This document shows, one piece after another, positions 35,398 through 37,772 of a DNA stretch of 37,772 nt. The notes under the pieces are model-generated. The model did not search any database, had not been told where the DNA came from, and saw nothing but the letters and a program-made list of their open reading frames with translations. Both the position numbers and the translations under genes were made by a program. The DNA is from a virus, in IMG/VR virus record IMGVR_UViG_3300044733_001451, positions 1 through 37,772 of that record. One strand, written 5' to 3'. Positions within the stretch are counted from its first letter, which is position 1. Every line of letters begins with the position of its first letter.

Positions 35398-36055
35398 TCG
35401 CTACTGCCAACCATTCGTCGGCATACTCCACGTTGCCCCAGTCTTCGAACCAAGGACCTCCACGAGTAAAGTGAACGGCCACGGGGTTCGGGCAATCGTT
35501 CTTCGTGTGCCATCCCTCAAGATAGTTGTACGCAATCGGCAGCGCACCGATGTGCGTCCCTGCCCACAGTAGTTGATGTAAATACATCCCCGTCTGATTG
35601 TTTACGTCTTCAATCTTCAGGTTATCTTTCACGCTTCGATGGCCGCAGTTGATCAGCATCAGGCTCGACCAATTCTTTCTCGGGTATTGATGTTGTACCG
35701 CACCGTCCATCTTGGTTTTTTCTTTCGGCTCGTACCTATGCTGCACCACCATGACGGGAACTTTCGGGTCAGCGTAGTCCATGATCCCTGCCACATCGCC
35801 TCGCCAGAGAAAGTCACAGTCCATGAACAGTGCCCACCCTTCGTATCCTGCAAGATACGGCACGAGAAAACGAGTGAAGGAGAACTCGGTAGAGGAGAGA
35901 GGGTCATGCTCCCGCCAATACAGGCCACGCTCACGCATCTCCTGCTGCTTGATCGGCTTGATGTCGAGAAACACAGAAGAGTTCCTAGCCAAGGACTCCC
36001 GGCATACTTGATACGCAATATCCTCACGACTGTCCCAACCAATGAAGATTTTCAT
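35387..36055 (-). CDS. DxD glycosyltransferase, GT8-like
   Basis: A 222-residue protein opening KIFIGWDSREDIAYQVCRES, a start common to a phage/bacterial glycosyltransferase family. ALFMDCDFLW at about 75-84 holds the metal-binding DxD (Asp79, Asp81) for a nucleotide-sugar. STEFSFTRFLVPYLAG precedes it, and NWSSLMLINCGH and HFTRGGPWF follow as in GT-A folds. The substrate is unknown. I start at ATG 36055 (TGATG overlap with the upstream stop); GTG 36058 is the alternative and adds one residue. It is directly coupled to the larger glycosyltransferase fusion. Confidence 0.75.
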   Translation of the reverse strand: MKIFIGWDSREDIAYQVCRESLARNSSVFLDIKPIKQQEMRERGLYWREHDPLSSTEFSFTRFLVPYLAGYEGWALFMDCDFLWRGDVAGIMDYADPKVPVMVVQHRYEPKEKTKMDGAVQHQYPRKNWSSLMLINCGHRSVKDNLKIEDVNNQTGMYLHQLLWAGTHIGALPIAYNYLEGWHTKNDCPNPVAVHFTRGGPWFEDWGNVEYADEWLAVAKEM

Positions 36056-37772
36056 CACGCCACCTCAAACAACTTCTTTCGTGCCTCGCCCTTGAAGTGC
36101 AGGATCTTGGCATCGTCGGTCTTGTGTTCAGGTAAACAACCATACACAGATTCATGTATCTCGCTCACCCGTTCGGGATACTTCTTGGCATAGATACGTA
36201 ACGCTTCTTGATCGCCGTACCATTTGCGGAACTTCGGATCGAGCGCATCGTAAATCGCTAGTAAGTCTTTCCACACATGAACGCCTTCTGCCACAACAGT
36301 GCAGCCTACGTACGGGTACACCTCGTCAATCGTCTTGCCTTCGTACTCATCAAACCGCAGCCCACGCTGCTCCACATTGAAGATCGCGTCACGCTGAAAC
36401 TCTCTTCGCAGGAACGTTACTTCGTTATATCTTGGTAGCAAGTCTTTCACCACGATTTTGTCCTGCACCAACATATCCGTATCCAAGTACATAACGGGTA
36501 CGGTGAAACTTGCAGGACTTTCGGCGTATGCCTTGACTCGGTGGTAGCACAACTCTTCCCGATTAACTTCGCTCTCCACCCGTCGCGTGATACCCATCAC
36601 ATCCGGTGTGGCCTTGTCCGTGTACATCGTGATGAATGCGTCAAAGTTGTGCCGCAGCAGAGACTTCACCATCTTCTGTGGCTGAGAAATGTCATCGCCC
36701 ACGTGGAAGAAAGCAAAGTGGTTAACTGGTCGCCCACTTAACATGTACATGTATTTCAACTCTTCTTTGACCTGCTTTACCTGCAAGTCCCACGGCGCGT
36801 TCATGTTCTCGCGCTGAAAAATCTTGACCTCGGGATACCACATACTGCGATACCCCTTGCGGTTATTCCAATACCACAACTTGTTGGCATCGAGCAGCAT
36901 GACAGGCTTACCCATCGCAGCGGCTAGATGCACGTTGGCATTCGATGGAGAAACAATTATGTCGCACAACTCCATGAGCGCAGCGACGTTCTCCAAGTCC
37001 AAGAAAGTGTCGATGTGCGTCGTAATCAGGTTCGGATGAAAGTCCTTCGCCTCGTCCTGCGGCTTGCCGTACTGAAGATTGATGAACACGGTATCAGGTA
37101 TGTCAAACAACGACCTGAACCCTTCCAGTCCCACAGACTTGTGCGTACCGATAGCGGGTGCAGTACTTGCCCATGACAGGCCGATGATGCGCTTGTTCTC
37201 AAGCCCGTACTCTTTCTTCAGTAACCCAACCCGATGCGGATCAGCCTTGATGTAGCCTTCGCTGCGAGTCGGCTCGATGTCGCGCACACTGTTAATGAAG
37301 TATTTGCCAAGGCTTGCGATGGGGATATGAGAGTCATGATCTGACATTTTTATCTTGGCATTGTGCGGTAGGAACGTGACGTTTGACGCCTTGCATCCAC
37401 GTTGCAGTAGCGGGGCTAACCGCATATCAATCAGAACGACAACGGAATCGACTTCCTTTGCCAACGCCTCGATGAGTGATGCGTAGAGAATCTGATCACC
37501 GATGCCCTGCTCCGTCCACACAATCGGACGCTTCAAGCCAAGACCACGCTCCCACTGTGGATGGATAGTAGAGATACGTGGGGAGTTAAAAGTCTTGCTA
37601 CCCCATCGTCGCTCATAACCTTCCCACCCCGCTTTGAAGTCGCCCATCTGCAAAGCAAGCAAACCCAGAGTCCACCCCGTATCGTCGTTGGTCGGATCGA
37701 GACGATGTGCTAACTCAAAATACTTTCTCGCCGGTTGCCAACGGTGCATCTCCCAGTGACAACGCCCGGTCT
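36055..37772 (-). CDS. TPR, GT9-like and DxD glycosyltransferase fusion, 5' end outside window
   Basis: The frame stays open to the window edge, so at least 571 residues are visible and the N-terminus is missing. Counted from the first Met (37749): TPR helices (about 1-50, RKYFELAHRLDPTND); a GT9-like domain with IVWTEQGIGDQILYASL (about 76-92) and SPSNANVHLAAAMGKPVML (about 265-284); then, from about 340, a second GT-A domain with MYLDTDMLV (about 419-427). Domain one resembles TPR-linked GT9/heptosyltransferase-like enzymes; domain two is a DxD transferase. Two transferases in one chain suggest consecutive sugar additions. Target unknown: virion protein, host LPS or DNA-linked sugar are options. 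Confidence 0.78.
   Translation of the reverse strand, partial: TGRCHWEMHRWQPARKYFELAHRLDPTNDDTGWTLGLLALQMGDFKAGWEGYERRWGSKTFNSPRISTIHPQWERGLGLKRPIVWTEQGIGDQILYASLIEALAKEVDSVVVLIDMRLAPLLQRGCKASNVTFLPHNAKIKMSDHDSHIPIASLGKYFINSVRDIEPTRSEGYIKADPHRVGLLKKEYGLENKRIIGLSWASTAPAIGTHKSVGLEGFRSLFDIPDTVFINLQYGKPQDEAKDFHPNLITTHIDTFLDLENVAALMELCDIIVSPSNANVHLAAAMGKPVMLLDANKLWYWNNRKGYRSMWYPEVKIFQRENMNAPWDLQVKQVKEELKYMYMLSGRPVNHFAFFHVGDDISQPQKMVKSLLRHNFDAFITMYTDKATPDVMGITRRVESEVNREELCYHRVKAYAESPASFTVPVMYLDTDMLVQDKIVVKDLLPRYNEVTFLRREFQRDAIFNVEQRGLRFDEYEGKTIDEVYPYVGCTVVAEGVHVWKDLLAIYDALDPKFRKWYGDQEALRIYAKKYPERVSEIHESVYGCLPEHKTDDAKILHFKGEARKKLFEVA

Overview
The window is part of a double-stranded DNA tailed bacteriophage genome (Caudoviricetes), probably from an uncultured aquatic phage. 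The evidence is tail fibres with endosialidase-type chaperones, a holin/endolysin pair, giant internal virion proteins and a phage replication set (family A DNA polymerase, primase-helicase, SNF2-type helicase, RecB/Cas4-like nuclease). Packing is extremely tight, with ATGA, TAATG and GTGA junctions, and base composition is near 50% GC except in a few AT-richer accessory genes. A virion-borne lysozyme-like domain and a GH24 endolysin fit a bacterial host with peptidoglycan. Nothing here fixes the host genus. Terminase, portal, capsid, integrase and RNA polymerase are not in this window.

Right-pointing half (3-23089, + strand): the end of one structural gene, two tail-fibre proteins sharing a C-terminal S74 self-cleaving chaperone, a 22-residue-repeat protein between them, a polyglycine protein, a small tail-associated protein and a sulfotransferase-like gene. 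Then come the holin and endolysin, a large conserved virion protein, a jelly-roll (C1q-like) protein, and four very large or low-complexity proteins. The last of these is a 2338-residue protein combining a lysozyme-like domain, a zinc-protease motif and an LPD38-like region. This block looks like a late tail/lysis/ejection module.

Left-pointing half (23086-37772, - strand): read in transcription order from the right edge it holds a TPR/GT9/DxD glycosyltransferase fusion cut by the window end, a second DxD glycosyltransferase, a 2-oxoglutarate/Fe(II) oxygenase, small unknown genes, a GNAT acetyltransferase, an HNH nuclease and a C2HC zinc-finger protein. It continues with DNA polymerase A, a small conserved protein, a Cas4-like nuclease, a coiled-coil protein, an HNH-like basic protein, a 157-bp leader region, the SNF2-type helicase, two conserved replication-associated proteins, an HTH regulator, the primase-helicase and a last small protein. 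The two halves converge on one CTAG that supplies both stop codons inside a hairpin loop.

Most interesting points: an attenuator-like leader before the SNF2 helicase gene; a hydroxylase plus glycosyltransferase cluster and a separate sulfotransferase, together suggesting modification of virion or host glycans; three long same-strand gene overlaps all in the same reading-frame phase; a polymerase with Leu at the position equivalent to E. coli 762; and a giant ejection-type polyprotein. All function calls are from reading the sequence and knowledge of families, without database searches.
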